A program made the position numbers and the translations under genes. From the NCBI GenBank assembly GCA_938023035.1, contig CALIDI010000012.1, positions 93,211 to 157,210 of the forward strand: a stretch of DNA of 64,000 nucleotides. The letters run 5' to 3'. Of this stretch, positions 19,637 to 29,232 are shown in pieces. The stretch's first letter is position 1. Each line of letters starts with the position of its first letter. The notes under the pieces are model-generated. The model saw only the letters and a program-made list of their open reading frames with translations, was not told where the DNA came from and did no database searches. The DNA is from an uncultured Leptolyngbyaceae cyanobacterium (GTDB lineage Bacteria; Cyanobacteriota; Cyanobacteriia; Leptolyngbyales; Leptolyngbyaceae).

Positions 19637-20977
19637 CTATTCTCCGGTGACTGATAATTCATCTACCCAGATGTAGGGACTAATACCACCAGGGGTCAGG
19701 TGCTCCGTTGTCCCCACATGAACGATGGATTGCAGCAGGCTTAAAAAATCCCCTGCGACCGTGGCCGATTCAATGCTAATGCGTTGCCCGTTTTTAATCA
19801 GCCAGCCATCAAACGGTAGGGAAAACGCTCCCTGTAAGGCTTTAACCCCTGCATGGAGCGCCTGCAATTCATCCACCAGCACGACATTGTCTGCTGTCTC
19901 TAGACTAAAGGCAGGGTCATCGGCTAATCCCGCTGAAACATGGTAGAAGTGGGGGCTAACCGTCACCTTGGCCCCCATATTGGCATGCCCTGTGGGAGCG
20001 GTGCTAAACCGTTGGGCGGTTCCAGCACTGTGAAGAAAGTTCACCAGCACCCCCTCACTAATTAGGGGCACCCGCCGGGTCGGTGTACCTTCACCATCAA
20101 AGGTGGTAATCCCCACATTCGCAGGATGAAGGGCATCGTCCGCCAAGGATAACAGCGGGGTTGCAATTTGGCTGCCCAGAGATTCTGGGGTGGAGAGACT
20201 TTGCTTGTCTAACACATTCTGGGCATTAAACAGATTGGAGAAGGCCCCTAATAACCCTAAAAAGGCTTCTGGGGAGAAGACCACTCGATACTTGCCCGTC
20301 GGAATTTTTTGATAATCCAGATGGCTAATGGTTTTTTCTGCTGCTTCCTGCAAACAGCCTTCAATATCCAAATGGGCAAGATCGGCACTGACTCGAAAGG
20401 CTCCGGCACTCCGCGGCTTCTTGCCTTCTTGTTCTGTTTTCGTGTAGAGGTAAATCGAGCTGGTAGAATAGGCCTCGGTTCTGAGAGCACCGGCACTGTT
20501 GAGATAAAAGTGCTCTGTATTCCGTTGGGCAATACCGTTATAGGGCACTGCCGCGATCGCCCCATGGGCTGCTTTCAACCGTTGCTCAGCCGTAATCAGT
20601 GTCTCCAGCAAGACTTGTACTGGAGCCTGCTCAGTCTTTTCATGAGCTTCTCTAACCAAGGGGGCCAACGCCTCCGGGCTAAAGTCGGGAGCATTTTGCT
20701 TAACCCCAAATTCACTCGCCTCCATCGCCGTCTTGAGAGCGAGTTCTAGGCCTAACGGCTCAACATCTGTCGTTGACGTGATCCCGACTGCACCATCTGC
20801 CCCCCATACTCGCACCGTCACACTGGAGCGATTCGAAGCTTTGACCTGATCGGGTTTGCCTTGATCAACCTTGACACTGGTTTCATCCACAGTGGCACCA
20901 TAAAGGTCAAATTTAGCAATACCCAATTCTTGGGCAGTCATCTTGGCTTGCTGGGCAATCTCTTGAATTTGGCTCAT
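19637..20977 (-). CDS. pmbA: TldD/PmbA family metallopeptidase-like protein
   Basis: The 446-residue product matches the TldE/PmbA family across its length, including the N-terminal FDLYGATVDETSVKVDQGK segment and the C-terminal core with FDGEGTPTRRVPLISEGVL and HANMGAKVTVSPHF. In bacteria TldD and TldE form a heterodimeric peptidase that trims unfolded or antibiotic peptides. TldD carries the zinc HExxxH motif while TldE/PmbA does not. I see no HExxxH here, so this is the non-catalytic-type partner. No tldD is adjacent. It is followed at once by a methyltransferase gene with which it must be co-transcribed. Confidence 0.88.
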   Translation of the reverse strand: MSQIQEIAQQAKMTAQELGIAKFDLYGATVDETSVKVDQGKPDQVKASNRSSVTVRVWGADGAVGITSTTDVEPLGLELALKTAMEASEFGVKQNAPDFSPEALAPLVREAHEKTEQAPVQVLLETLITAEQRLKAAHGAIAAVPYNGIAQRNTEHFYLNSAGALRTEAYSTSSIYLYTKTEQEGKKPRSAGAFRVSADLAHLDIEGCLQEAAEKTISHLDYQKIPTGKYRVVFSPEAFLGLLGAFSNLFNAQNVLDKQSLSTPESLGSQIATPLLSLADDALHPANVGITTFDGEGTPTRRVPLISEGVLVNFLHSAGTAQRFSTAPTGHANMGAKVTVSPHFYHVSAGLADDPAFSLETADNVVLVDELQALHAGVKALQGAFSLPFDGWLIKNGQRISIESATVAGDFLSLLQSIVHVGTTEHLTPGGISPYIWVDELSVTGE

Positions 20978-21083
20978 AACTGACTAAAAACGAGGGCAAA
21001 CAGTAAAGTTCGGAGCTTCAGCTCCCAGAGACAACTTGCCCCCAAGGGCACGAGAAACATCTTAGTAAGCAATTAAAAGCCCT

Positions 21084-21332
21084 TTATTGATAATAATCAG
21101 GTTCCGATTGGGGGGTTTTCTCAAAATTTGAAGGGTCATAGAGAAAACGACCCACTTCTTCTTCTAAACGATGGATTAGATAGGGCTCTAAAACACTGGA
21201 ATGGCGCAAAGCAGCAAGATAGCCATCAATGTACATTCGCATATCATCAAACCGATAGCCTCGGTTCCAAAGGTCTACCAGAGCATCCGTCATGCGCTGA
21301 TAGTAGCGAATGGTGAGCGTGTCCTGCAGCAT
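21084..21332 (-). CDS. Small conserved cyanobacterial protein
   Basis: The 82-residue protein begins MLQDTLTIRYYQRMTDAL and is rich in Tyr, Arg and acidic residues, with predicted helices throughout and no membrane segment. The sequence RYYQRxTDALVDLWNRGYRFDDMRMY looks like a family widely conserved in cyanobacteria that carries only a domain-of-unknown-function label; I recall DUF6761 but cannot confirm it. No role can be assigned. It stands alone, about 100 bases before the pmbA start on the same strand. Confidence 0.72.
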   Translation of the reverse strand: MLQDTLTIRYYQRMTDALVDLWNRGYRFDDMRMYIDGYLAALRHSSVLEPYLIHRLEEEVGRFLYDPSNFEKTPQSEPDYYQ

Positions 21333-21553
21333 AGTTGGTTGAGTTCCTCATAACGGGGACAGGCGAAACAGCGACTTAGCGATCGCTCCATATTGACCAC
21401 TCGTTGACCCCTACCACAGTAATCGCCTCAATAAACCAGGCTACACCGCAGTGGATCTCGATCAATTTGTCTACATCAAGAGGAGTCATCTCCTTGTCTT
21501 CTATTTTAACGTTAGTTGTAGAGGCACTACGATAGCGCTATCAAATTCCCAAA

Positions 21554-21698
21554 GCATGTCACCTTTGCAGAGCCTCATCCCCCAGTGCCTTCTCCCAACC
21601 TAGGAGAAGGGGATCCGAGCCATCTCAAAGTCTCTCTTCCAAATTAGGAGAGGGATTAAAGCCCTGCAGGCATACCAGAAAAAGGAAAAGTGACATGC
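21554..21698 (+). repeat. MITE-like repeat, copy 2 (complete)
   Basis: This 145-bp copy starts GCATGTCACCTTTGC and ends GTGACATGC, in the same orientation as the copy at 10109. Like that one, it is followed by ACCC. It sits in the 400-base gap between two small genes; the rest of the gap (21333-21553 and 21699-21735) shows nothing else I can name. Confidence 0.8.
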
Positions 21699-21735
21699 AC
21701 CCAATTCCCAGTCCATCACTCTACCCCCGGGTGAT

Positions 21736-21984
21736 TCACCCAGGGAACCTTGCTTGATGCTTAAATCTCAGAAAAACCTGATTGCAGGGTTGAGAAGAAT
21801 TCAACCCTGCCAAATCCCGTTGACAGACCAGGTATCCATCCCGACGGAGGTAGACCCACCCATAAAAGTCCTTAAAATAAGAATCTTCGCTGGGTTTTGC
21901 ATTGTCAATTCCGTATAGTGGTATGAGCCTGCTCGGCACCCCAATGGGTGGGGAATTGATGCAGATGTTCCCTGCTGGAATCAT
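21736..21984 (-). CDS. Hypothetical protein, 82 residues
   Basis: The frame overlaps the end of the upstream small gene by four bases, the usual sign of translational coupling. The product has a central KDFYGWVYLRRDGYLVCQRDL segment that looks like a compact beta domain, and no family I recognise. The last 20 residues are unremarkable. Confidence that it is real comes mostly from the coupled start. Confidence 0.45.
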   Translation of the reverse strand: MIPAGNICINSPPIGVPSRLIPLYGIDNAKPSEDSYFKDFYGWVYLRRDGYLVCQRDLAGLNSSQPCNQVFLRFKHQARFPG

Positions 21985-22259
21985 GCTTCTGGCAACTCTG
22001 GCGGATCTGTCTTTTCTGCATCCAGCAGGTTACGCTTCGATTCCTTCAGTTGATGCCACAGCTTCTTAATCTCTTTGTAGGCATCTCCCGGTGGAATCTT
22101 CCCTCCGGTTTCTAAACCACAAATAATTGAGACCCGCTGGGCAAATTCCTGCAAATTCGCGTTAAAAGCCAAGGTTTCGGGTTTAAACTCACCTCGATAA
22201 CGCCCGACAGGGTAGAAAAACCGATCCTTCTCGGAATCGCTGCTAGATTCTGGGGACAT
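21981..22259 (-). CDS. Small conserved cyanobacterial protein
   Basis: The 92-residue protein contains FFYPVGRYRGEFKPETLAFNANLQEFAQRVSIICGLETGGKI, followed by an amphipathic helix (YKEIKKLWHQLKESKRNL). I recognise this as a short family common in cyanobacteria, without a known role; databases have sometimes mislabelled such proteins by association. The acidic, proline-rich tail is variable. It is the first gene of a two-gene unit with the 82-residue frame downstream. Confidence 0.7.
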   Translation of the reverse strand: MSPESSSDSEKDRFFYPVGRYRGEFKPETLAFNANLQEFAQRVSIICGLETGGKIPPGDAYKEIKKLWHQLKESKRNLLDAEKTDPPELPEA

Positions 22260-22592
22260 ATCTGCTAAAAAATTGGAGTATGGAGAAATAAATGACTCAG
22301 TTGCCTTTTGTTTAACTGCGAACCTGTTGAGCGTTCTTATTGATTCTTCTTTGATAAAGCCATCTTAGCGGTAATTGCTGAGCAATTGTCTCCAGTCATT
22401 GAGCAGGCGGTCAAAACCGAGTCGTTGTGCCCGGCGCTCAACTCTCTACCGGGCTGCTTCCTTGGAATGAGAGTTTGGCATCGCCTCAGAGGGCGTTGGA
22501 AACGTGTCCGACGGTTAAAACTGCGACAAAATCAGTGCAAGCTTGCCTCAAGGTTGCCAGGGCCGCCGATAGATGGGGTTTAAGATACTCTC
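22260..22592. other. Intergenic region, nothing identified
   Basis: About 330 bases lie between the start of the small two-gene unit and the stop of the TauE-like gene. Short frames exist on the plus strand, but they lack ribosome sites and family-like sequence. A CCGGCGCTCAACTCTCTACCGG partial inverted repeat is the only structure I noticed. Confidence 0.4.
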
Positions 22593-22964
22593 TCAGCGAA
22601 AAAAGAGGTAACGGGCACCAATCACAAATAGAAAAATGCCATAGAGCTTTTTCATTAATTCGCTGCTGACAAAGGCCTGGTTGGCAAATAGTGCCCCAAA
22701 TAGGTTTCCTAAAATCAGTCCCACAGCAATGATGACGGCGTACCTGATGTTGAGGTTGCCATTTTTATGGTAAACCACTGCCGCCAAGATTCCAATTGGG
22801 AGAATTTGCGCGGCAACGGAGGTGCCTGTGGCAAATTTTTGATCCATTCCCAACAGGAGAACCATTGCTGGCACCATAATGGCTCCGCCACCAATCCCAA
22901 ACAAACCGCCTGCGACTCCGGCAACAAGGCCGATGACTAAGAGTTGGATAAACGTATTGGGCAT
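22593..22964 (-). CDS. Half-size TauE/SafE family membrane protein
   Basis: From the ATG at 22964 the product is 123 residues with about four membrane helices and the family signature GLFGIGGGAIMVPAMVLL in the first. TauE/SafE proteins move sulfite, sulfonates or other organic anions, and usually have two such repeats in about 250 residues. Only one repeat is present here, so it would have to work as a dimer or is a natural half-size form, which is known in the family. The longer frame to 23093 adds 43 residues without hydrophobic or conserved character and is probably not translated. Confidence 0.8.
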   Translation of the reverse strand: MPNTFIQLLVIGLVAGVAGGLFGIGGGAIMVPAMVLLLGMDQKFATGTSVAAQILPIGILAAVVYHKNGNLNIRYAVIIAVGLILGNLFGALFANQAFVSSELMKKLYGIFLFVIGARYLFFR

Positions 22965-23234
22965 AGGCTCTGAGTAAAGTCGTGTTCTGCTTATTGTATC
23001 GTCTGTGCTCTGAGGCATTGGCGTTGGCGGTATGACAACAACTGGCTTGGCTGGATCGCGCCTGATCCTCTGGCATGAATCGGAGCTTTGCAATCAAATT
23101 GCCGATGCAGGCAATAACTGGCGTGTCTGAATCAGGGGTAAATGCTGGCCTGAAGATGGGCCGGGCAGTTCTGCTGTCATCTGCTGGGGTGGGTGTGTTA
23201 AACCGCTTTTGTCAGAGTGCACTCTAGTTTCGTC

Positions 23235-23312
23235 GCCCACCCTGCGGGAAGCAAGCTACACTCTAAATCTTTAAATCTTTCTCCCAACGAGGGAGAGGGA
23301 CTTCAAATCCGG
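23235..23312 (+). repeat. Second dispersed repeat, copy B
   Basis: Contains CCCACCCTGCGGGAAGCAAG and CTACACTCTAAA, matching the minus-strand copy at 10299-10370. It continues into CTCCCAACGAGGGAGAGGGA, similar to the MITE-like hairpin arms. Confidence 0.5.
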
Positions 23313-23615
23313 TTCTCCTTGGCCTATTCGGGGAGAGATGGCTTCTATGACAATACGGCCCACTGGCTCGACAGGGCCGAGTTGGTTGATTAACTTGCGG
23401 ATGCCCTGGCGCTATTACTGACTCGAAAACGCTGATGGAAGGGTCGGATATGTGTCTCCAGCCAGCGTTTCTGCAACATTCTGCATGGATCGCTCCTGTT
23501 CTCAAGGGATGATGGGTCTTGCACGCGACCTTGCGTCACAAGGATTTGGGCAGACAACCCTCGCTTTTCCACGATGTCTAGCATCCAAGGGCTGGCGGTT
23601 CATCCACCCGCAGGG

Positions 23616-23647
23616 CTAGGGGATGAGGGCCTGCAAAGGTGACATGC
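23616..23647 (-). repeat. MITE-like repeat, end fragment
   Basis: GGATGAGGGCCTGCAAAGG followed by TGACATGC matches the first 30 bases of the complete copies in reverse orientation. The matching other end is not adjacent. Confidence 0.6.
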
Positions 23648-23973
23648 TCTTAATCGACACTCTTAACCACAGCAATAATCTTGTACAATTTGCCGGTTGG
23701 GCTATGGGCAACGGCGAAGAATGCTTAGGGAAAACAACCCTAGATTTTGTTCCAGGTTCTTTTGCTAACGCGATGGCGATCGCCAGGTTGCCCAGTCATT
23801 GGGGTTAGGGGGTGTTGCCCCCAGCTAGGGGGAGAACCTTGCCCTCCGTCTTAACCTTACTTTGTATTTCTACAGAACAATTGAGCACAGTTATAACGGG
23901 CCGTTGGATGATGGATGTTGTCGTGTTGCGAAAAAAGCAGATCGGGATAGCTTGGGTTCACCGACGTTGGGGA

Positions 23974-24693
23974 ATGGCCTCACAGCTTGTGACGAGAAGC
24001 TCAGCCGTCGCCGCGCTCGCGCTTGCTTCTATGGCAGCGATCGCGACGAATACCCAGGCCCAGATACCTGCCCTCAACCTGCAAGCGCAAGCCTATTGTC
24101 GGGGTATCACACGCGAAAATTTTATTGAAGGCAAGGTTATTTGTGTTTTTCCTAGCGGTAATCGCTACGAGGGAGAAATGCGCAACGGCAAGCGTCAAGG
24201 TCGGGGGATCGTGACCTATGCTGATGGCACTCGCTGCGAAGGGGAATTTCAGGATGATGTCATGAATGGTCGAGGGGCCTGTATTTTTGCCAGTGGCAAT
24301 CGCTTTCAAGGCACCTTCAAGGATGGGCGGAGAGAAGGCCGGGGGACATTTATCTATGCCGATGGCACCCGTTGCGATACAGAATTTCGGGATGATGCAA
24401 TGAATGGCTATGGAGTCTGTCAGTTCCCCAATGGCGATCGCTACGAGGGCGGCTTCAACAATAACCAGAAGCACGGCAACGGCGCGTTTATTTATGCCGA
24501 TGGCAGCCGCTGTGAAGGTGAGTTTCGCAATGACTTGCTCAATGGGGTCGGAGCCTGCCGATTTGCCAGTGGCAATATCTACCGGGGCGAGTTTCGTGAT
24601 GGCCGCCAGCACGGCAGAGGCGTATTTACCTTTGCCGACGGGCAACAAGTGGAGGGCGTTTGGCGCAATGGCCGCTACGTAGAACCGAAGTAG
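23974..24693 (+). CDS. Secreted MORN-repeat protein
   Basis: From the ATG at 23974 the product is 239 residues. It begins with a signal peptide (MASQLVTRSS then an Ala-rich core ending TNTQAQ). About eight MORN units follow, alternating forms such as YEGEMRNGKRQGRGIV and CEGEFQDDVMNGRGA. Each pair is spaced by ASGNR or ADGTR, so the real unit may be a double repeat of about 46 residues. Cysteines recur at every second unit (TRCEGEF, NGRGACIF), hinting at disulfides in the periplasm. MORN repeats act as scaffolds for lipids or proteins; no partner can be named. Earlier in-frame starts exist back to 23812 but would bury the signal peptide. Confidence 0.8.
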   Translation: MASQLVTRSSAVAALALASMAAIATNTQAQIPALNLQAQAYCRGITRENFIEGKVICVFPSGNRYEGEMRNGKRQGRGIVTYADGTRCEGEFQDDVMNGRGACIFASGNRFQGTFKDGRREGRGTFIYADGTRCDTEFRDDAMNGYGVCQFPNGDRYEGGFNNNQKHGNGAFIYADGSRCEGEFRNDLLNGVGACRFASGNIYRGEFRDGRQHGRGVFTFADGQQVEGVWRNGRYVEPK

Positions 24694-24960
24694 GGCGGCT
24701 GTCGCCTTCGCTGAGGGAACACGCAACTGCGCTCAGAGAGCGGTACAGGAGGAATTTAGCCGCCATTCAGATGAGCGGGCGCAGAGTATTGGCGAAACTT
24801 CTTCCTCCATCGTGTTCTTTAAAATTGCACTTAATCAGCCGTGAAAGGGTAGCGGGAAAACCGTACTAATCGATTCTCCTGAACACACCGCTTCCGCAAG
24901 ATACAATAAGATGCAGCAAAACGTAATAAGCGATCGCAGCAGACGGGAGAGTACATACGC

Positions 24961-27648
24961 ATGGGAAGAGTTGTCGGCATTGACTTGGGGACAACCAACT
25001 CCGTTGTTTCTGTAATGGAAGGCGGTAAGCCTGTTGTCATTGCAAATGCCGAGGGAACCCGTACAACCCCCTCTGTAGTTGGTTTTACCAAGGATGGTGA
25101 ACGGTTAGTAGGGCAATTGGCCCGTCGTCAGGCCGTGCTTGATCCCCAAAATACCTTTTACAGCATCAAGCGCTATATCGGGCGTAAGTATAATGAGCTG
25201 TCAGCAGAGGCAAAGCGAGTTCCCTACACGATTCGCAGAGATGATCTTGGCAATATCAAGCTCAGATGCCCGCGCTTACAGCGAGATTTCGCTCCCGAAG
25301 AGATTTCGGCCATCGTGCTGCGGAAGCTAGCGGATGAGGCCAGCAAATACCTGGGGGAACCGGTCACCGGTGCCGTAATTACCGTACCGGCCTATTTCAA
25401 CGACTCACAACGACAAGCCACCCGCGATGCCGGACGCATTGCTGGGCTGGAGGTAAAACGCATTCTCAACGAACCGACCGCCGCCTCTCTGGCCTATGGC
25501 CTTGATCGGCGCAATAACCAGACTATTCTTGTTTTTGACTTGGGGGGCGGCACGTTTGACGTATCGGTGCTGGATGTTGGGGATGGTGTATTTGAGGTTA
25601 AATCCACGGCTGGCGATACGCAGTTGGGTGGGATGGATTTTGACCGCCGCATTGTTGATTGGCTGGCAGAGCAGTTTTTAGAGCAAGAAGGGGTGGATCT
25701 GAGGCGCGATCGCCAAGCCCTGCAGCGCATTACCGAAGCGGCAGAAAAAGCCAAAATTGAACTTTCGGGCGTTACGGTTACCGAAATCAATCTGCCTTTT
25801 ATCACGGCTACCGAAGAAGGGCCAAAGCATTTAGAAACGCGCCTCACCCGTTCCAAATTTGAAGAACTTTCGATGGATTTACTCAGTCGTCTACGGGGGC
25901 CAATCAAGCAAGCTCTGCGAGATGCGGGGATGACTGCTCGTGATATCGATGAAGTCGTGTTGGTGGGCGGGTCTACCCGGATTCCCGCTGTACAGGAGTT
26001 GGTGCGCAGCTTCATTGATCGAGAACCCAATCAAAACGTGAACCCGGATGAAGTCGTAGCCGTGGGGGCAGCCATTCAGGCAGGCATTTTAGGTGGCGAA
26101 GTTAAGGACATTCTGCTGTTGGATGTCACCCCCATTTCCCTTGGGCTAGAAACGATTGGGGGAGTGATGAAGAAACTGATACCCCGTAACACTACGATTC
26201 CTGTCCGCCGGGCTGATATTTTCTCCACAGGTGAAGATAACCAAACAATGGTGGAAGTGCATGTGTTACAGGGAGAGCGGGAAATGGCGGCAGGGAACAA
26301 ATCCCTGGGTCGCTTTAAACTAGCGGGGATTCCACCTGCGCCTCGGGGCGTTCCCCAGGTGCAAGTTTCTTTTGATGTGGATGCTAACGGAATTTTGCAA
26401 GTGACGGCGATGGATCGCACCACTGGTCGGGAGCAAAGCATCACGATTCAGGGGGCCTCGACTTTGAGCGAAGATGAAGTACAGCGAATGATCCGAGAGG
26501 CAGAGGAATATGCCGATGTCGATCGCGAGAAAAAAGAAAAAGTGCAAAAGCGCAACGACGCAGAGTCTCTCATCCTCAAGGCCGAACGGCAAATGCGAGA
26601 GGCGACCTTAGACTATGGCATGGCCTTTGTGCGGCCCTATCGCAACCGAATTGAACCCGCAATCGCCAGCTTAAAGGAAGCGCTCAGTCAAAATAATGAA
26701 CGGGCGATTGATCGCAGTAAAGCCGACCTAGAGGATGCTCTTTATGACCTGACCCGCGAGGTTTATCAACGGGTACAGGAAGATAAAGAGAAAGACAGCC
26801 TATTTGGGGCGATCAAAAGCTTTTTTATGGATGACGATGATGACTACTACGACTACCGAGATGACTACTACGGTAGTCGTTACGGCGCAGGCGGTTATGG
26901 CAGCAGTAGTTACGGCAGTAGTAGTAGCTATGGGGGCACTGGCTACGGTAGCACTTACGGTAGCGGCAGTTATGGCACGACGGGTTATGAGCGCAGTAGC
27001 TACAGTGATGCACCCCAGGCAAATTCTTACAACACCAATCGGTCTGAGCGGGGTACCTACCGTCCAGATAATCGCAGTCGCTATGGTGAAGGCGCTGATC
27101 GTCGAGATGTCGCCCGCGATCGCTCCCAAGATGATTGGGGAACCGCCAACCACCGGCAGAGTCAGTGGGATCAAGAAGAGGATGATTGGAACCCATCGAC
27201 CAATCAACGTCAGGATGACTGGGGCGAATCTACGAATCGGCCTAGTGGTCGAGAACGCAATAGCAGCCGTTCATCTGATGATTGGAGCACGCCCAATCGA
27301 AAGACTCGCACTAACAAGGAAGTCTCAGGTCGTAGCTCAGATGAATGGGAAACACGCCGGCAACCGGGTGATGAATGGGACACGACTAGCCAAGGTCAAC
27401 GCAACCCAAGGGATACCACTGGATACACCTATGGCTCGATTGAGTCGCCTCGCCGCAATGATTGGCCGACACCCCCTCGATCCAGTAACCGAGATCGAGC
27501 CTCAGAATCGCGCGAATCTTCCAACTGGGGAGAGGGAGGGCGCAGATCTGACAACGTTGGGCCTCGCCGCCCTCGTGATACGCGCCGTAAACTCGATAAG
27601 CCGGATCTTTACCGTGATAACTGGGATGATGACGATGACTGGCTCTAG
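24961..27648 (+). CDS. dnaK3: Hsp70 chaperone DnaK3 with a 270-residue disordered tail
   Basis: The Hsp70 chaperone binds exposed hydrophobic peptides in an ATP cycle driven by a J-protein. The ATPase domain (about 1-385) has [22 protein letters not shown] and [12 protein letters not shown]; the substrate domain follows, with a helical lid to about residue 620. The [16 protein letters not shown] start and the J-protein gene directly downstream match the cyanobacterial dnaK3-dnaJ pair, whose DnaK3 is linked to thylakoid membranes. From residue 623 the tail is acidic ([15 protein letters not shown]), then Gly-Ser-Tyr-rich, then a long Asp-Arg-Ser-Trp stretch with repeated DDW/DEW units, ending in [10 protein letters not shown]. 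Total length is 895, against about 630-770 for DnaK proteins I know. There is no EEVD end. Confidence 0.9.
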   Translation: MGRVVGIDLGTTNSVVSVMEGGKPVVIANAEGTRTTPSVVGFTKDGERLVGQLARRQAVLDPQNTFYSIKRYIGRKYNELSAEAKRVPYTIRRDDLGNIKLRCPRLQRDFAPEEISAIVLRKLADEASKYLGEPVTGAVITVPAYFNDSQRQATRDAGRIAGLEVKRILNEPTAASLAYGLDRRNNQTILVFDLGGGTFDVSVLDVGDGVFEVKSTAGDTQLGGMDFDRRIVDWLAEQFLEQEGVDLRRDRQALQRITEAAEKAKIELSGVTVTEINLPFITATEEGPKHLETRLTRSKFEELSMDLLSRLRGPIKQALRDAGMTARDIDEVVLVGGSTRIPAVQELVRSFIDREPNQNVNPDEVVAVGAAIQAGILGGEVKDILLLDVTPISLGLETIGGVMKKLIPRNTTIPVRRADIFSTGEDNQTMVEVHVLQGEREMAAGNKSLGRFKLAGIPPAPRGVPQVQVSFDVDANGILQVTAMDRTTGREQSITIQGASTLSEDEVQRMIREAEEYADVDREKKEKVQKRNDAESLILKAERQMREATLDYGMAFVRPYRNRIEPAIASLKEALSQNNERAIDRSKADLEDALYDLTREVYQRVQEDKEKDSLFGAIKSFFMDDDDDYYDYRDDYYGSRYGAGGYGSSSYGSSSSYGGTGYGSTYGSGSYGTTGYERSSYSDAPQANSYNTNRSERGTYRPDNRSRYGEGADRRDVARDRSQDDWGTANHRQSQWDQEEDDWNPSTNQRQDDWGESTNRPSGRERNSSRSSDDWSTPNRKTRTNKEVSGRSSDEWETRRQPGDEWDTTSQGQRNPRDTTGYTYGSIESPRRNDWPTPPRSSNRDRASESRESSNWGEGGRRSDNVGPRRPRDTRRKLDKPDLYRDNWDDDDDWL

Positions 27649-27730
27649 TGACTACCGATTCCTCTAGGTGCTATCCCCAATGGGTAGTATCGATACCTTG
27701 AGACGCAGACCTTCGCCTTTTCCCGACTCT

Positions 27731-28696
27731 ATGCAAAACTTTCGCAATTTCTACGAGATTTTAGGTATCAGTCGCGAAGCAACCGCTGACCAAGTGAAGC
27801 AAGCCTTTCGGCAATTAGCGCGGAAATATCACCCCGATCTCAACCCGGGCGATAAGCGGGCTGAAGAAAAATTTAAGGTGATCAACGAAGCCTATGAGGT
27901 TTTGTCAGATCCGGCTAAACGCTCCCAGTACGACCAGTTTGGCCGATTTTGGCAACAGCGTGGCTTTCAAGCGACGGGCAAAGCCGGTGGCCGTAGCTGG
28001 GGTAATGGGCGTGGCAGCGATCGCTCTGTCGGCGATACAGATTTCTCTAACTTCAGTGACTTCAATAGTTTCGTCGATCAGTTGTTGAACCGCCGCCCCC
28101 CTGTCAGTACGGCAACAACGACCTCCCGCTCTGACTATCGCCCCGGCACCAACCGCACCAGTTATACGGTACCTCGTGCTGTTCCTAAGAATGTAGAGGC
28201 GCGTCTCAGTGTTCCCCTAGAAAAAGCCTACACCGGGGGGCGTGAGCGCATTCGCCTAGAAGATGGTCGCTCCTTGGAGGTGAGTATGCCTCCAGCCATG
28301 GTGAGTGGGCAAAAGATCCGGTTAAAGGGCCAGGGGCTTAATGGTGGTGATCTGTTCTTAAAAATCGAGGTCATTCCCCACCCTTTCTATCACCTGGAAG
28401 GAACAGACATTGTCTGTCATGTGCCGATTACTCCAAGTGAGGCGGTATTAGGTGGGTCGATTGAGGTGCCGACATTAGATGGTCTGGTCAAGATCAATAT
28501 TCCAGCAGGGGTGAGGTTTGGGCAACGACTACGGCTGGCCCGCAAGGGGTATCCTACTCCTGGGGGCGATCGGGGCGACCAAATTGTCGAAATTCAAATT
28601 GCGATTCCCCGCGAACTGACTCCTGATGAAAAAGACCTCTATCACCAACTGCGGCAGATTGAGGAGTTTAAGCCACGGGCCAATTTACCCGTGTGA
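27731..28696 (+). CDS. dnaJ: DnaJ-family co-chaperone, type II (CbpA-like)
   Basis: From the ATG at 27731 the product is 321 residues. The J-domain (about 3-70) has FYEILGISREATADQ and the essential HPD in YHPDLNPGDK. A Gly/Ser-rich linker and two C-terminal substrate domains follow (PLEKAYTGGRERIRL and HPFYHLEGTDIVCHVPITPSEAVLGG). The Cys-rich zinc finger of type I DnaJ is absent. The gene starts about 80 bases after dnaK3 on the same strand and should be its dedicated partner. An in-frame GTG at 27668 would add 21 residues with no J-domain character. Confidence 0.92.
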   Translation: MQNFRNFYEILGISREATADQVKQAFRQLARKYHPDLNPGDKRAEEKFKVINEAYEVLSDPAKRSQYDQFGRFWQQRGFQATGKAGGRSWGNGRGSDRSVGDTDFSNFSDFNSFVDQLLNRRPPVSTATTTSRSDYRPGTNRTSYTVPRAVPKNVEARLSVPLEKAYTGGRERIRLEDGRSLEVSMPPAMVSGQKIRLKGQGLNGGDLFLKIEVIPHPFYHLEGTDIVCHVPITPSEAVLGGSIEVPTLDGLVKINIPAGVRFGQRLRLARKGYPTPGGDRGDQIVEIQIAIPRELTPDEKDLYHQLRQIEEFKPRANLPV

Positions 28697-28710
28697 TCCC
28701 GTGTAATAGT

Positions 28711-28808
28711 GCCCTGGATGGGTGCATGTCACTTTTACCCTCACGAATTTCTCGTAACTGGTTAAAAGTCTTGCCTGTGAATGCCCTGGATGGGTGCATG
28801 TCACTTTT
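28711..28808 (+). repeat. Direct duplication of a MITE flank, 72-bp period
   Basis: GCCCTGGATGGGTGCATGTC followed by ACTTTT occurs at 28711-28736 and again at 28783-28808. The second copy continues into the complete MITE-like element; the first breaks off into unrelated sequence. This looks like a nested or partly deleted insertion. Confidence 0.6.
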
Positions 28809-28947
28809 GCCCTCCCGTTTTCTGGTATGTTCAGAGGGCTTTAATCCCTCTCCTAATTTGGGAGAGGGACTTTGAGATGGCTCGAATCCCTTTCTCCTGG
28901 GTTGGGAGAAGAGACTGGAGGATGAGGGCCTGCAACGGTGGACATGC
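28796..28947 (-). repeat. MITE-like repeat, copy 3 (complete)
   Basis: This 152-bp copy has the same length as the one at 10109 but the reverse orientation. It runs from GCATGTCACTTTTGCC to GGTGGACATGC, with hairpin arms CCTCTCCTAATTTGGGAGAGG inside. It lies between convergent genes. Confidence 0.8.
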
Positions 28948-29232
28948 TCTCGCCAGGATTGGTGCATTTTCGCCCTCTATTGCCTAATAGCAGTACAAAC
29001 CAAGGTCAGTGAAGGCGAGGCCCAAGGGGGATTCACCCAGGAACACATGACTAGGGGCGAAGTTGCCGACATTTTCCATTTTGCCAAAATGTCCTACCAT
29101 GTTTGTGTAAGCCTGTGGCTTTAGGGCGATTGGCTTATGCAGTTAGGGCAGTAGCACCCAAGCAGAAACCGCTGCCATGGGCAGAATTCTTATTCATTAT
29201 TTCTATCCGTAAGAGCTGCTCTATTGGCCCTG

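Larger units (their letters stand above)
22965..23973. other. Intergenic region with repeat copies
   Basis: About 1 kb without a convincing gene. It holds a copy of the second dispersed repeat near 23235-23312, an end of the MITE-like repeat at 23616-23647, and a stretch near 23776-23860 related to the diffuse repeat seen at 13733 and 42490. The DNA between the first two may be an old insertion into a MITE-like copy. Confidence 0.45.
28697..29232. other. Intergenic region between convergent dnaJ and metalloprotease genes
   Basis: It contains a complete MITE-like repeat (28796-28947), preceded by a 26-base direct duplication of its flank and first bases (28711-28736 and 28783-28808). The rest (28950-29232) shows no gene. 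The two genes converge on it, so terminator function by the repeat hairpins is possible. Confidence 0.5.

Noticed and set aside
24001..24726. 241-codon minus-strand frame opposite the MORN gene
   Set aside because: It mirrors the repeated MORN codons, has no independent family-like sequence, and the plus strand has a signal peptide and repeats.
26804..27667. Long open frame in another phase of the dnaK3 tail, and minus-strand frames at 26800-27207
   Set aside because: The tail's repeated codons (GAT, GGT, AGT) keep other frames open; the products are low-complexity Thr/Ala/Val or Thr/Ile runs, with no ribosome site of their own.
28711..28947. CRISPR array
   Set aside because: Two copies only, with unequal context, and the repeat belongs to a MITE-like element found elsewhere.
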